Shown here in pieces: positions 17,768 to 26,458 of a DNA stretch of 64,000 nucleotides (the stretch's first letter is position 1; the number at the start of each line of letters is the position of its first letter). The notes under the pieces were generated by a model, which was given only the letters and a program-made list of their open reading frames with translations, did no database searches and had not been told where the DNA came from. The position numbers and the translations under genes are program-made. Origin of the DNA: Nonomuraea jabiensis (lineage in GTDB: Bacteria; Actinomycetota; Actinomycetes; Streptosporangiales; Streptosporangiaceae); the NCBI RefSeq assembly GCF_014204795.1, contig NZ_JACHMB010000001.1, positions 9,002,501-9,066,500 of the forward strand. Direction: 5' to 3'.

Positions 17768-18712
17768 TCAGGTGGTGCGTGCGCGGGTGTCGAAGTCGAG
17801 GAACATGCGCACGAAGCCCTCCGGGTTCTCCTCGGGCACCCAGTGGCCGGCCTTCTCCACGAGGTGGCCGGTGACGTTGTCGGCGATCTCCTCGCACATG
17901 CCCTGGTAGTGGGCGGCCAGCGCCTGGGTGGCGCCGCCGGAGGCGAGCACGGGGACAGTCAGCTTGCCGCCGGAGGCAATGGCGTCGCGGTGGATCCGCG
18001 CGTCGTGGTCGAGTTCCCGGTAGATCTCGCACAGGGCGCGCATCGCGCCAGGTGCCTCGAAGGCGCGCGCGTAGACGTCCACATCGGCGTCTGTGATCGC
18101 GTCGGGCTGGTAGGTCAGGTCGTCGAAGAACCGTGTGATGTACCAGCGTTCCCGGCCGCACGTGAGGTGGACGGCGATGTCGGGGTGGGCGTGGAAGTCG
18201 AAGTGCCAGGCACTCTTGGCGACCTTGCGCTGCTCGTAGTAGTCCGTGCCGGGCAGCGGCGCCTCCATGGTGGTGAGACTGACGACGTCGTCGCGGTAAC
18301 GCAGGGCATAACCGAACCCCAGCATCGAGCCGAGGTCGTGGCCGACCACGGAGACAGGCTTGTGGACGCCGAGGTGGTCGTGGACGAGGGTGTGCAGGTC
18401 CGCGGCCATCGTCCACTTGTCGTAGCCGTCGCGAGGTTTGGTGGACGCGCCCGCGCCGCGGTAGTCAGGGGCGATGACGCGGTAGCCGGCCTGCGCGAGC
18501 GGGGCGAGGACCTTGCGCCAGGCATGCCGGGTCTGCGGGGCGCCGTGGATGAGCACCACGGTCTTCGATCGCTCCCCCTCGGGCCGAGGCGAGGGCTCGG
18601 CGAGGGTGTAGCCGATACGGACACCGGCGTCCTGGTCGATCCAGGCACGTCCGTGGCTGATCTGGACACTGCCGTGGTCGGTACCGGTGGCCGCGGCGGG
18701 GTGCGCGTTCAT
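17768..18712 (-). CDS. alpha/beta hydrolase, epoxide-hydrolase-like
   Basis: 314 residues from ATG at 18712; ATG at 18775 would add 21 residues. The oxyanion motif is VVLIHGAPQTRHAW, the nucleophile elbow VVGHDLGSMLG carries Asp as nucleophile, and the C-terminal catalytic His is in EKAGHWVPEENP. An Asp nucleophile (GHDLG) points to epoxide hydrolase or haloalkane dehalogenase activity rather than to an esterase. It lies upstream of an SDR gene and downstream of another, all on the minus strand, so the three may form one operon. Confidence 0.8.
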   Translation of the reverse strand: MNAHPAAATGTDHGSVQISHGRAWIDQDAGVRIGYTLAEPSPRPEGERSKTVVLIHGAPQTRHAWRKVLAPLAQAGYRVIAPDYRGAGASTKPRDGYDKWTMAADLHTLVHDHLGVHKPVSVVGHDLGSMLGFGYALRYRDDVVSLTTMEAPLPGTDYYEQRKVAKSAWHFDFHAHPDIAVHLTCGRERWYITRFFDDLTYQPDAITDADVDVYARAFEAPGAMRALCEIYRELDHDARIHRDAIASGGKLTVPVLASGGATQALAAHYQGMCEEIADNVTGHLVEKAGHWVPEENPEGFVRMFLDFDTRARTT

Positions 18713-18835
18713 CTGGAGGCCCTTTCGTCGTACGGCTGCGGGGTTGCCCGCGGCTGGGGCGGTGTGCGTGCTCATCTGATCGGCTCGGCTTTCGTGCGGG
18801 TGAAGGCCGGCCGGCACGGCGCGCCCGACGTGAGG

Positions 18836-19681
18836 TCAGGCGGCGGGGCCATCGAAGTCGGCCGACTTCGTCAGCGCCTCGTTCGCGCGGATCTCCGCGA
18901 GCATCGACTCCAGCTGCTCGATCGCCATGCTGTACGCCGGGCCGCCCAGCAGCAGGCGCTGGGGGTGGGGGTCGGCGGCGAGGGCGGTGATGATCGCCCG
19001 GGCGGCGGCGTGGGGGTCGCCGGGCTCCTTGCCGGTGTCCGCGCGGAACGCGGCACGCTGCGCGCCGGCCGTGCCGGCGTAGTCGGCGATCTCCCGCTCG
19101 GGCAGCGTCTCATGGGCGGAACGCCCGGCCCAGTCGGTACGGAAGGGGCCGGGCTCGACGAGCAGCGTGGTGATACCCAGCGGGGCGACCTCCTGGCGCA
19201 AGGCGTCGGTCAGGCCCTCGACGGCGAACTTGGTGGCCGCGTAGTAGCCGACGGCCGGGAAGGCACGCAGTCCTCCGATGGAGGAGAAGTTCACGATCGT
19301 TCCCGAGCGGCGCACGCGCATGCCCGGCAGCACGGCGCGGATCACGTCGGACAGGCCGAAGACGTTGATGTCGAAGATCCGGCGTATCTCCTCGTCGGTG
19401 CTCTCCTCGATGGCGGCGAAGTAGCCGATGCCGGCATTGTTGACCAGAACGTCGATGCCGCCGAACCGCTCCTGGGCCGCGGTGACGGCGGCGCGGACCT
19501 GTCCGGGGTCGGTGACGTCCAGCGGCAGGGCCAGGGCCCGGCCGGGCGCCGCCTCGGCAAGGTCCTTGATCTGCTCGACGTCGCGGGCAGTGATCACTGC
19601 CTGGTCTCCGTGGGCCAGGACGGCCTGAGCGAGGGCGCGGCCGAAGCCGGTGGAGCAGCCAGTGATGAGCCAGGTCTTCAC
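18836..19681 (-). CDS. SDR-family oxidoreductase
   Basis: 281 residues from GTG at 19681 with AAAGGAA about 10 bases upstream. Signatures: WLITGCSTGFGRALAQ, DVLVNNAGIGYF, FSSIGGLRAF, YYAATKFAVEG and VEPGPFRTDW. This set is typical of the SDR subgroup around 280 residues that is often annotated as oxidoreductase or SDR in regulator/SDR pairs. First gene of the minus-strand SDR/hydrolase/SDR set, divergent from an XRE regulator with 230 bases between starts. Confidence 0.85.
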   Translation of the reverse strand: MKTWLITGCSTGFGRALAQAVLAHGDQAVITARDVEQIKDLAEAAPGRALALPLDVTDPGQVRAAVTAAQERFGGIDVLVNNAGIGYFAAIEESTDEEIRRIFDINVFGLSDVIRAVLPGMRVRRSGTIVNFSSIGGLRAFPAVGYYAATKFAVEGLTDALRQEVAPLGITTLLVEPGPFRTDWAGRSAHETLPEREIADYAGTAGAQRAAFRADTGKEPGDPHAAARAIITALAADPHPQRLLLGGPAYSMAIEQLESMLAEIRANEALTKSADFDGPAA

Positions 19682-19911
19682 GATGCGAAGTTCCTTTCGC
19701 GCGGCGGCGCGCGAGGCGTCGCCAGGTCGGTCGGTACGGGTGCGGTCCGGGCGCCGCGGGGCGATCGGATGCCGCTCTTCCACGACATCACCGGCCAGGG
19801 GTGGGTCAGGGACCGGTGGCGGGGGAGGATTGTCCTGGTCAACGGCTTCCTAGGACGCGGCGACCCAGGCTCGTGGCGTTCCGCGGCACGGTCGGCGGGG
19901 AGCATGGGGGT

Positions 19912-20823
19912 ATGGCACGAAATGTGGACCTGAGCGAGTTTCTGCGCCGCTGCCGTGCCCGGATCAGCCCGGAATCGGCGGGCCTGCCCGAGCGCGGCGC
20001 CCACCGGCGGGTGCCGGGCCTGCGGCGCGAGGAGGTCGCCCAACTGGCCGGGGTGAGCACCGACTACTACACGCGGCTGGAGCAGGGGCGCCAGATCAGC
20101 CCCACGCCCGGGGTGCTGGAGGCGATCGCGGGCGCGCTGGGCATGGACGACGCCGAACGGGCCCACCTGTTCGACCTCGTTCGGCCCCAGCCCGCCGCCC
20201 GCCGGAGCCCGCCGCGGGTGCAGAAGGTCCGCTCCGGGCTGCATCGGTTCCTGGACTCCTTCACCGACCAGGCCGCCTTCGTCCTGGGGCGGCGCGGCGA
20301 CGTCCTGGCCGCCAATCGCCTGGCCAGGGCACTGCTGGCCGACTTCGACGCCATGCCCTACCGAGAGCGGAACCTCACCCGGTGGATCATCCTGGATCCG
20401 GCCGCCCGCGACCTGTACGTCGACTGGGAGAAGATCGCCTCGGAGATGACCGCGATCCTCCGCCTGGATGCCGGCCGCCACCCCGACGACACTCGCTCCG
20501 CCGAGCTGGTGGGTGAGCTGTCGATGAAGAGCGAGCACTTCCGCCGTTGGTGGGCCGACCACAAGGTCTTGGACCGCAGCTTCGGCACCAAACGGTTCCG
20601 CCACCCCGTCGTCGGGCCGCTGAGCATCGACTACCAGGCATTCACCATGCCCGGCACCGACGACCAGACCCTCTTCGTCTACCTGCCGGCCGACGACCAG
20701 TCCTGTCAGGACGCCTGGCGCCTTCTGGCCAGCTGGGCCGCAGATCCCCTTCCCCGGCCCGCAGCCGATCAGGCCGCTGCCGGCCCGGTCGATTCCGCAC
20801 ACGACCCCAGGAGCACCTCATGA
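19912..20823 (+). CDS. XRE-type regulator with MmyB-like ligand domain
   Basis: 303 residues from ATG at 19912 with GGGGG upstream. The N-terminus LSEFLRRCRARISPESAGL precedes VPGLRREEVAQLAGVSTDYY and TRLEQGRQISPTPGVLEAIA, a helix-turn-helix of the XRE class. From residue about 105 the MmyB-like (MLTR) domain follows, with ILGRRGDVLAANRLARALL-type sequence and TKRFRHPVVGPLSIDYQAFT. Such regulators usually stand divergent to an SDR or similar target, as here. Its stop overlaps the next SDR start (ATGA), so the two are translationally coupled. Confidence 0.85.
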   Translation: MARNVDLSEFLRRCRARISPESAGLPERGAHRRVPGLRREEVAQLAGVSTDYYTRLEQGRQISPTPGVLEAIAGALGMDDAERAHLFDLVRPQPAARRSPPRVQKVRSGLHRFLDSFTDQAAFVLGRRGDVLAANRLARALLADFDAMPYRERNLTRWIILDPAARDLYVDWEKIASEMTAILRLDAGRHPDDTRSAELVGELSMKSEHFRRWWADHKVLDRSFGTKRFRHPVVGPLSIDYQAFTMPGTDDQTLFVYLPADDQSCQDAWRLLASWAADPLPRPAADQAAAGPVDSAHDPRSTS

Positions 20824-21668
20824 GCACCAACCACCGCAATTCCGGCCGCCCTCTCGCCCTGGTGACCGGCGCGTCCGCGGGTATCGGCTACCAGCTGGCC
20901 CTGCTGTTCGCCCGCAACGGCTACGACCTGGTCGCCACCGGCCGCAGCGACAGCATCGACCGCGCCGCCGCCGACTTCGAACAGCACGGCGCCCACGTCG
21001 TTCCCGTACGGGCCGACCTGTCCAAACGCGACGGCGTCCAAGTGGTGTGGCAGACCGTCGAAGACACCGGCCGACCGCTGAAAGCAGCTGTGCTCAACGC
21101 CGGGCGCAGCATCGGCGGCGCGTTCCTCGACACCGACCTGGACGACGAACTCGACCTGCTCGCCCTCAACGTCACCTCCGTCGTCGCGCTCGCCAAACCG
21201 GTCGCGCGGCACATGGCCGACCACGGCAACGGCAAAATCCTCATCACCTCGTCCCTCTCGGCGACGCTGCCCACCCCGTACGAGACCGTCTACGGACCCT
21301 CCCGCGCGTTCACGTACATGTTCGCGGAGGCACTGCGCCAAGAGATGAAGGACCGCGCGCCCGGCGTCACCGTCACCGCGCTGCTGCCCGGTGCCACCGA
21401 CAGCGACTTTCACGCCCGCGCCGGAATGGGCAACACCGCCTTCGGCCCCGGCGCCAAGAAGAACAGCCGCATCCAGGTCGCCGCCCAGGGCTACCGCGCC
21501 CTCATGGCCGGCAAAGACCACGTCATCGGCGGAGACCTGCGCACGAGACTCACCGCCCTGACCAACCGCCTGCTTCCCGAACCGTTCAAAGCCGCCCGCC
21601 ACGCCCGCAAGGCGCAGCCCCGCAACACAGCGCCCCGGCAACGCGACACCGCCACGGCCTCCCGCTGA
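20820..21668 (+). CDS. SDR-family oxidoreductase with Arg in place of the catalytic Lys
   Basis: 282 residues from ATG at 20820, overlapping the XRE regulator's stop, with AGGAG upstream. The dinucleotide-binding motif is LVTGASAGIGYQLALLFARN, then AVLNAGRSIGGAF and LITSSLSATLP. The active-site segment reads VYGPSRAFTYMFAEAL, so the usual YxxxK is YGPSR. The conserved Lys that lowers the Tyr pKa is replaced by Arg. It may keep some activity or have changed role. The C-terminus is long and basic (KAARHARKAQPRN). Confidence 0.8.
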   Translation: MSTNHRNSGRPLALVTGASAGIGYQLALLFARNGYDLVATGRSDSIDRAAADFEQHGAHVVPVRADLSKRDGVQVVWQTVEDTGRPLKAAVLNAGRSIGGAFLDTDLDDELDLLALNVTSVVALAKPVARHMADHGNGKILITSSLSATLPTPYETVYGPSRAFTYMFAEALRQEMKDRAPGVTVTALLPGATDSDFHARAGMGNTAFGPGAKKNSRIQVAAQGYRALMAGKDHVIGGDLRTRLTALTNRLLPEPFKAARHARKAQPRNTAPRQRDTATASR

Positions 21669-21770
21669 CCGGCAGCGGCCCGGGCTCTCCCCGACCTCAA
21701 GGATCCGGTTCACGTTCCGGTACGCGATCGAGACGGCCTTCTACGGGGTGCGCTGCTGGATCGAACCAGA

Positions 21771-21890
21771 ATGCCCATCGCCGACCTCGATGAGGTCACG
21801 CCGCATTACCGGGACAACGGCACAGGCGAGCCGGCCCTGCTGCTCGTGCACGGGTGGGGCGGCGACCTGCGGGTGTGGGAACCGCTCGGA
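21771..21890 (+). pseudogene. alpha/beta hydrolase, first 40 residues only
   Basis: From ATG at 21771 the frame reads DEVTPHYRDNGTGEPALLLV then HGWGGDLRVWEPLG. This is the start of an alpha/beta hydrolase, with the HGWGG oxyanion strand. Homology breaks at about 21890, and the following codons do not resemble the family. The nucleophile and His are gone. Confidence 0.6.
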
Positions 21891-21945
21891 TTTCACGATC
21901 ACCACACCATCGCCCAGTCCTCAGCCCCGCAGGACGGCTACCGGC

Positions 21946-22463
21946 GCATGAGTTCATGGCTTTGTGCGGGTTGCTCGGCGCCGAGCCGTACATCAGCGGC
22001 AACGTCGGATCGGGCACGGTCAAGGAGATGAGCAACTGGGTGGAGTACCTCACCCGTGAGGGCGACTCCCCGATGATCCAGGCCACGCGGATCGACGAGC
22101 TCATCACCCGCCACTCCAACGTCGTCGACCTGCCCTCAGGCATCCCGACACGGGCGGTCGACTCAGCACAGCTCCAGACCGTTTCGGTGTCGGCCAGCCG
22201 TAAGGACGGCCGAATGCTGGTGTCACTGTCCAACCTGGACGCGACCCAGGCGACCGACGTCGAACTGGACCTGCGTGGCGGCTCACCTGGCCGAGGTCCG
22301 CTCCCGGATCCTCACCGCCGACAAGCTCCAAGACCACAACACCCCCGACGCACCCGGCACCGTCGCCCCCCGCATCCGCGAGCAGGTCACGCTAATTCCC
22401 GCCGACATGGGCGTACACCTGCCCGCCCACTCCTTCGTCACGGTGGAGGGATGCCTGGCATGA
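21946..22463 (+). pseudogene. GH51 alpha-L-arabinofuranosidase, internally deleted and frameshifted
   Basis: The frame reads AHEFMALCGLLGAEPYISGN then VGSGTVKEMSNWVEYLTREG, a highly conserved GH51 block. It jumps, at about 22075, to LPSGIPTRAVDSAQLQTVSV, then SASRKDGRMLVSLSNLDATQ, which belongs to the C-terminal beta-sandwich. The final part (RSRILTADKLQDHNTPDAPG) is in another frame. The acid/base and nucleophile region of the TIM barrel is lost. In its intact form this enzyme removes arabinose from plant hemicellulose. Confidence 0.75.
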
Positions 22464-22663
22464 CCTCACGCCGGCTCACCACCGTCGCGCTTCACCAGGT
22501 GCCGGCGTTCTCAACACCTGCCTGGCCGCCGCCTGCGGTGAGCCGCGTGCTCGAGCGTTACCAGCACGGCGGTCGCCTTTCGGGCCGGTGCCGAAGTCGG
22601 AGGACGCGCCTGGTGGCCGACGATCGCGACGCGGCTTTCGTCGATCCGGCGTGCTTCCGGCCA

Positions 22664-23238
22664 TCATGCCGCCGCAGTGAGTCGTACGGCGATGTACGCC
22701 CGCCCCGGCAGATCGACTCGTCCGCTCTCGAACGTCCCCGGCAATTCGTCGATCGTCATGTGCCAGGTGTCGATGATCTCGACGCGGTAGCGGCCGGGCG
22801 GCGGGGTCAGCGTGCAGAACAGCGGCTGGCTGAGTCCGAAGTAGATCAGGTGGTACTGCCCGGCGACACCGGCGGCGGGAGCGTCAGTGTCCGCGGGTGC
22901 CCCTACGGGCTCGAGAATGCCACCTGGCGCCTCTGCGGTGATCCGGCGCAGAAAGTCGATGCGTGAGGGGGACTGACCGGTCAGCTCGCCGCCCTTGGCC
23001 CACCAGAGTTGCTCGTCCGCGCGGTAGTAGGTCTCGCCGTGCCCGACGTACCCGCCGCGAACGGCGCCCTCCCAGAACCGGCGGACCAGTTCGGTGGCCG
23101 GAACGTTGCCCCAGGAAGGTTCGATGTCGCCCTCGTAGCCGCACTCGTCGACGATCACGGGCTTGCCCCACTGCTGCCGCCACTGGTCCACGTACTCGGC
23201 GGTCCGATAGCGATCCAGGCGCTGCATGCTGACATGCG
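22664..23238 (-). pseudogene. apiosidase-like glycosidase (DUF4038/DUF5605), C-terminal part
   Basis: The minus-strand frame reads HVSMQRLDRYRTAEYVDQW then WGKPVIVDECGYEGDIEPSW. Next come GHGETYYRADEQLWWAKGG and, after an Ala/Pro-rich insert, QYHLIYFGLSQPLFCTL and DTWHMTIDELPGTFESGRVD. This is the C-terminal third of the barrel, with the Glu of VDECGYEG as a likely nucleophile, plus a C-terminal sandwich, as in GH140-like apiosidases with DUF5605 (from memory). The N-terminal two thirds are missing; the cut falls at the head-to-head junction with a GH78 gene. Confidence 0.65.
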
Positions 23239-24352
23239 TCACCCACTCGCGCCCGGCTGGACCTCCTACCGGCACCGGCTCCAGGTCAGCACCTATGACG
23301 TCACCCCGCTGATCCGCTCGGGCGCCAACGCCTTGGGCGCGATCGTCGGCGAGGGCTGGGCCGCCGGGCGCCTCGGCTACGAGGGCAAGAGGCACCACTA
23401 CACGCGGCGGCCCGCCCTGTACATGCGGCTGGAACTCACCTACGGCGAGCAGACGATGATCGTCGCCACCGACGGGCAGTGGATGGCCGGCACCGGGGCC
23501 GTGCTGACCACGAGCCTGTACGACGGCGAGGCCTACGACGCGCGGCGTGAACCGGACGGCTGGAACCTGCCGGGGTTCACCGGCGCCTGGTCGCCAGTGG
23601 AGCTCTTCGACTGGGATCTCGGCACGCTGGTGCCCACGGTCGCCACTCCGATCCGCCGGATCGAAGAGCTGGCCCCGGTGGAGACGTTCGTCAGGGACGG
23701 CAAGACGATCGTCGACTTCGGGCAGAACATCTCCGGCTGGGTACGACTCGCCGTCACCGGCGAGGCCGGGCAGAGCGTGACGATCCGCCACGCGGAGATC
23801 CTGCGAGACGGCGCGCTCGACACCGCTGCGACTGGCTGCACAAGACCGTCGGCGGCTTGACCCCGCTCGAACCCGGTTACCGGCGCATGCGCATCGCCCC
23901 CAAGCCCGCCCCCGACCCCCGCTGGGGCCTCACGCACGCCACCCTGACCTGCACGACCGTCCACGGGGAGGTCCGCATCGGCTGGCGCGTCGCCGACCGG
24001 TTCACCCTCGACGTGACCGTTCCCGACGGCACCCACGCCCTGGTCGAACTGCCCGACGGCCAGACCGCCGAGATCACCGGCGGCAGCCACTCCTTCGACT
24101 GCGAACTGCCCGGCGAGGACGGCCCCCGCGAGCCGTACACGATGGGACACCCCGTTGCAGACGCTCGCCGGCGACCTGGCGGTGTGGCGGGCGCTGACGG
24201 AGGTGTTCGCCAAGCACTTCCCCGGCATCCCCCTCGACGGCACCTCACCCGAGGCGGCCGAATATTCCCTCAACCAGATCGTCGGTTTCGTTCCCGGTGC
24301 GTCCGAGGAACTGAAGAACGACCTGAAATCCGCGCTGGAAGGTTCGCGGTGA
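23239..24352 (+). pseudogene. GH78 alpha-L-rhamnosidase without catalytic domain
   Basis: Bases 23239-23828 encode the N-terminal sandwich domains (HPLAPGWTSYRHRLQVSTYD, VGEGWAAGRLGYEGKRHHY, IVDFGQNISGWVRLAV, VTIRHAEILRDG). At about 23828 the frame shifts and continues directly with the C-terminal domain (CDWLHKTVGGLTPLEPGYRR, FTLDVTVPDGTHALVELPDG). The alpha/alpha catalytic barrel of some 350 residues is absent. Near 24140 a second frameshift leads into the family's usual tail (VWRALTEVFAKHFPGIPLDG) ending at 24352. The 5' end is also truncated. The protein would be inactive. Confidence 0.75.
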
Positions 24353-24445
24353 TGTTCCCAACCAGTGGAACACCCGCGTCCGCTGCCCCCCACCGGCCGG
24401 TGTACTGGCCTTCGCGCCCGGACTCACCGCTTGTCAGGAGGAAAC

Positions 24446-24826
24446 ATGGCCCACGGCCGGCGCTTCGCGTTCACCAAACTCCTCGTCGGCGACCTCGAAG
24501 CCGAGGTGGCCTTCTACTCGGCGGTCCTGGGCCTGGTCATCAAGCACCGGGTCTCTGCCGGGGAAGGTGCGGAGGTGATCCTGTGCGCCACGGGCCACGA
24601 GGAGCCTTCCCTCGTCCTGCTCCACCGCCCGCACCAGGCACGCCCCGAGCCCGGTGAGGCCGTGCTCGGCTTCGTCGTCGAGGACGTCGAGCATGCGGTG
24701 CGGGCGGCGGAAGGCGCCGGGGGAGTCGTGCGGGTCGCGCCCAAGGCCGTACCGCAGGCCGGCGTGACCGTCGCGCAGGTGGAAGACCCCGACGGACACC
24801 TGGTGGAACTGCTCCAGCACCAATGA
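24446..24826 (+). CDS. VOC-family (glyoxalase/dioxygenase fold) protein
   Basis: 126 residues from ATG at 24446 with AGGAGG 5 bases upstream. It has the two beta-alpha-beta-beta-beta modules of the vicinal-oxygen-chelate fold: FAFTKLLVGDLEAEVAFYSA and EVILCATGHEEPSLVLL, then VLGFVVEDVEHAVRAAEGAG and VTVAQVEDPDGHLVELLQHQ. Metal ligands of the glyoxalase type (Glu in HLVELLQ) are partly recognisable. First gene of the catabolic island; a decayed relative lies at 42.9 kb. Activity unknown. Confidence 0.75.
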   Translation: MAHGRRFAFTKLLVGDLEAEVAFYSAVLGLVIKHRVSAGEGAEVILCATGHEEPSLVLLHRPHQARPEPGEAVLGFVVEDVEHAVRAAEGAGGVVRVAPKAVPQAGVTVAQVEDPDGHLVELLQHQ

Positions 24827-24888
24827 CCGGCCGGTGCGGCGACGAACATGGCCGAGCGTCCAAGCACGCAGAGGAAAGGAAAGACACG

Positions 24889-25635
24889 ATGTTCGATCTT
24901 TCGGGCCGTACCGCGTTGGTGACCGGAGCCGGTCAGAACGCGGGTGCGGGCATCGCTCGCGCGCTGGCCGCGCAGGGCGCCGCCGTGGCAGTCAACGATC
25001 TGGTGCCCGAGCGTGCCGAAGCGGTGAGCAAAGAGATCACCTCCGCCGGGGGACGCGCTGTGCCGGTCGTCTTCGATGTCACCGACCTGGAGGCGGTGCG
25101 GGAGGGCGTCGGGCAGGCCCGCACGGAGTTCGGGCGTCATCTCGACATCCTGGTTCACAATGCGGGCATCCCCGCCGACTTCGGGCAGGGACCGTTCCGC
25201 ACGCTCGCGCCGGACCGGTGGCGGGCGCCGGTGGAGATCAACCTGTTCGGAGCCATGAACTGCGTGTCGGCGGTCGCCGGCGACATGTGCGAGGCGGGCT
25301 GGGGGCGGATCGTCCAGATCTCCTCCGGCGCCGCGCGCACCGGCTCGGCGGCGGGCATCTCGCTGTACGGGGCCGCCAAGAGCGGGGTGGAGGGCTTCAT
25401 CCGGCATCTGTCCCAGGAGTTCGCCCCGTTCGGCGTGACCGCCAACTCTCTCGCGCTCGGGCTGCAGAGCAACGTCGCCGGAGACAGTACGGAGGAGTTC
25501 GCGCGGCGGATCCCGACCCGCAGGCTCGGCACTCCGGAAGACGTCGGGGCGGCCGTCGTCTATCTCGCCTCGCCGGAGGCCTCCTGGATGACCGGCCAGA
25601 CCCTCAACCTCAACGGCGGCAGCGTCACGAGCTGA
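24889..25635 (+). CDS. SDR-family oxidoreductase (FabG-like)
   Basis: 248 residues from ATG at 24889 with AAAGGAA upstream. Motifs: ALVTGAGQNAGAGIARALA, DILVHNAGIPADFG, QISSGAARTG, SLYGAAKSGVEGFI, and the FabG-type end WMTGQTLNLNGGS. Length and ending match 3-oxoacyl reductase-type SDRs. It is followed by a GntR regulator on the same strand 61 bases on and lies in the catabolic island, so an alcohol or hydroxyacyl dehydrogenase role is plausible. Confidence 0.85.
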   Translation: MFDLSGRTALVTGAGQNAGAGIARALAAQGAAVAVNDLVPERAEAVSKEITSAGGRAVPVVFDVTDLEAVREGVGQARTEFGRHLDILVHNAGIPADFGQGPFRTLAPDRWRAPVEINLFGAMNCVSAVAGDMCEAGWGRIVQISSGAARTGSAAGISLYGAAKSGVEGFIRHLSQEFAPFGVTANSLALGLQSNVAGDSTEEFARRIPTRRLGTPEDVGAAVVYLASPEASWMTGQTLNLNGGSVTS

Positions 25636-25696
25636 ACACCGGAGCGTGTGCGGGGTGGCTCAACCCCTACGGTGGAGGGGGATCGTGAGGAGTGCC

Positions 25697-26380
25697 ATGC
25701 CGTCCAGGAAGACTTCGCCCACCGCCGCGCCTGCCGCCGGTCAGGTGGTGGCGCGGGTGGTCGACGAGATCACGCAGATGATCGTGTCGGGGGAGTTGCT
25801 GCCCGGCCAGCAGATCCGGCAGGAGCACATGGCGGCCGCCCTGGGCGTCAGCCGGCTGCCGGTGCGCGAGGCACTGCGCCAGCTCGCCGCGGACGGCCTG
25901 GTGGTCCACGAGCAACACGTCGGCTTCGCCGTGACCCGGCTGAGCCGCTCGGAGTTCGACCAGGTGTATCTCATGCGCCGGCTGCTGGAAACGGAGGTGA
26001 TCCGCAGCCTGCCCCGGCCCGGCGCTGACGAGCTCGACCGGATCGCGGCCCTGGCCGAGGAGGTCGAGCGGGCCGCCGCCGAGATGGACCTGCCGCGCAT
26101 GCGCACCCTCAACAGCCGGTTCCACTTCGCGATCTTCGCTTTGAGCGATCTGAATCTCGTCGTGGGCGAGATCAGGCGCATCTGGACGTGGGCGCTGCCC
26201 TATCACGCGGTCTACCTCCATGACGAGGCGGGACGGGAAAGGATCCTGGCCGAGCATCGCGCGATGGTCGCCGCCCTCGGCGCCGGAGACGTGGAGCGGC
26301 TGGTGGAGCTGATGGACACCCATCGCGCGGGATCGGCGGACCAGTTGAGCCTGATGCTGGCCCCAGGCGCGGCACGCTGA
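25697..26380 (+). CDS. GntR-family regulator (FadR/FCD-type)
   Basis: 227 residues from ATG at 25697 with GAGGAG 5 bases upstream. The winged helix is ARVVDEITQMIVSGELLPGQ, then LGVSRLPVREALRQLAADGL and VHEQHVGFAVTRL. The all-helical FCD ligand domain follows (VYLMRRLLETEVIRSL, LNSRFHFAIFALS, HRAMVAALGAGDVERLVELM). FCD regulators bind metals and carboxylic acids or acyl-CoAs. It lies 78 bases before the acyl-CoA dehydrogenase operon, which it may control. Confidence 0.85.
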   Translation: MPSRKTSPTAAPAAGQVVARVVDEITQMIVSGELLPGQQIRQEHMAAALGVSRLPVREALRQLAADGLVVHEQHVGFAVTRLSRSEFDQVYLMRRLLETEVIRSLPRPGADELDRIAALAEEVERAAAEMDLPRMRTLNSRFHFAIFALSDLNLVVGEIRRIWTWALPYHAVYLHDEAGRERILAEHRAMVAALGAGDVERLVELMDTHRAGSADQLSLMLAPGAAR

Positions 26381-26458
26381 CTGTCCGCTCAACGGAACAT
26401 TGTCCCTTTTGGCTGGCTCTGACCTCATAGCGTGAACCGGACTGAAGGAGGAGCCCGG

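Noticed and set aside
17741..19933. 730-codon open frame on the plus strand across the hydrolase and SDR genes
   Set aside because: Antisense shadow of two clear minus-strand genes; its Gly/Val/Asp-rich sequence has no recognisable domain.
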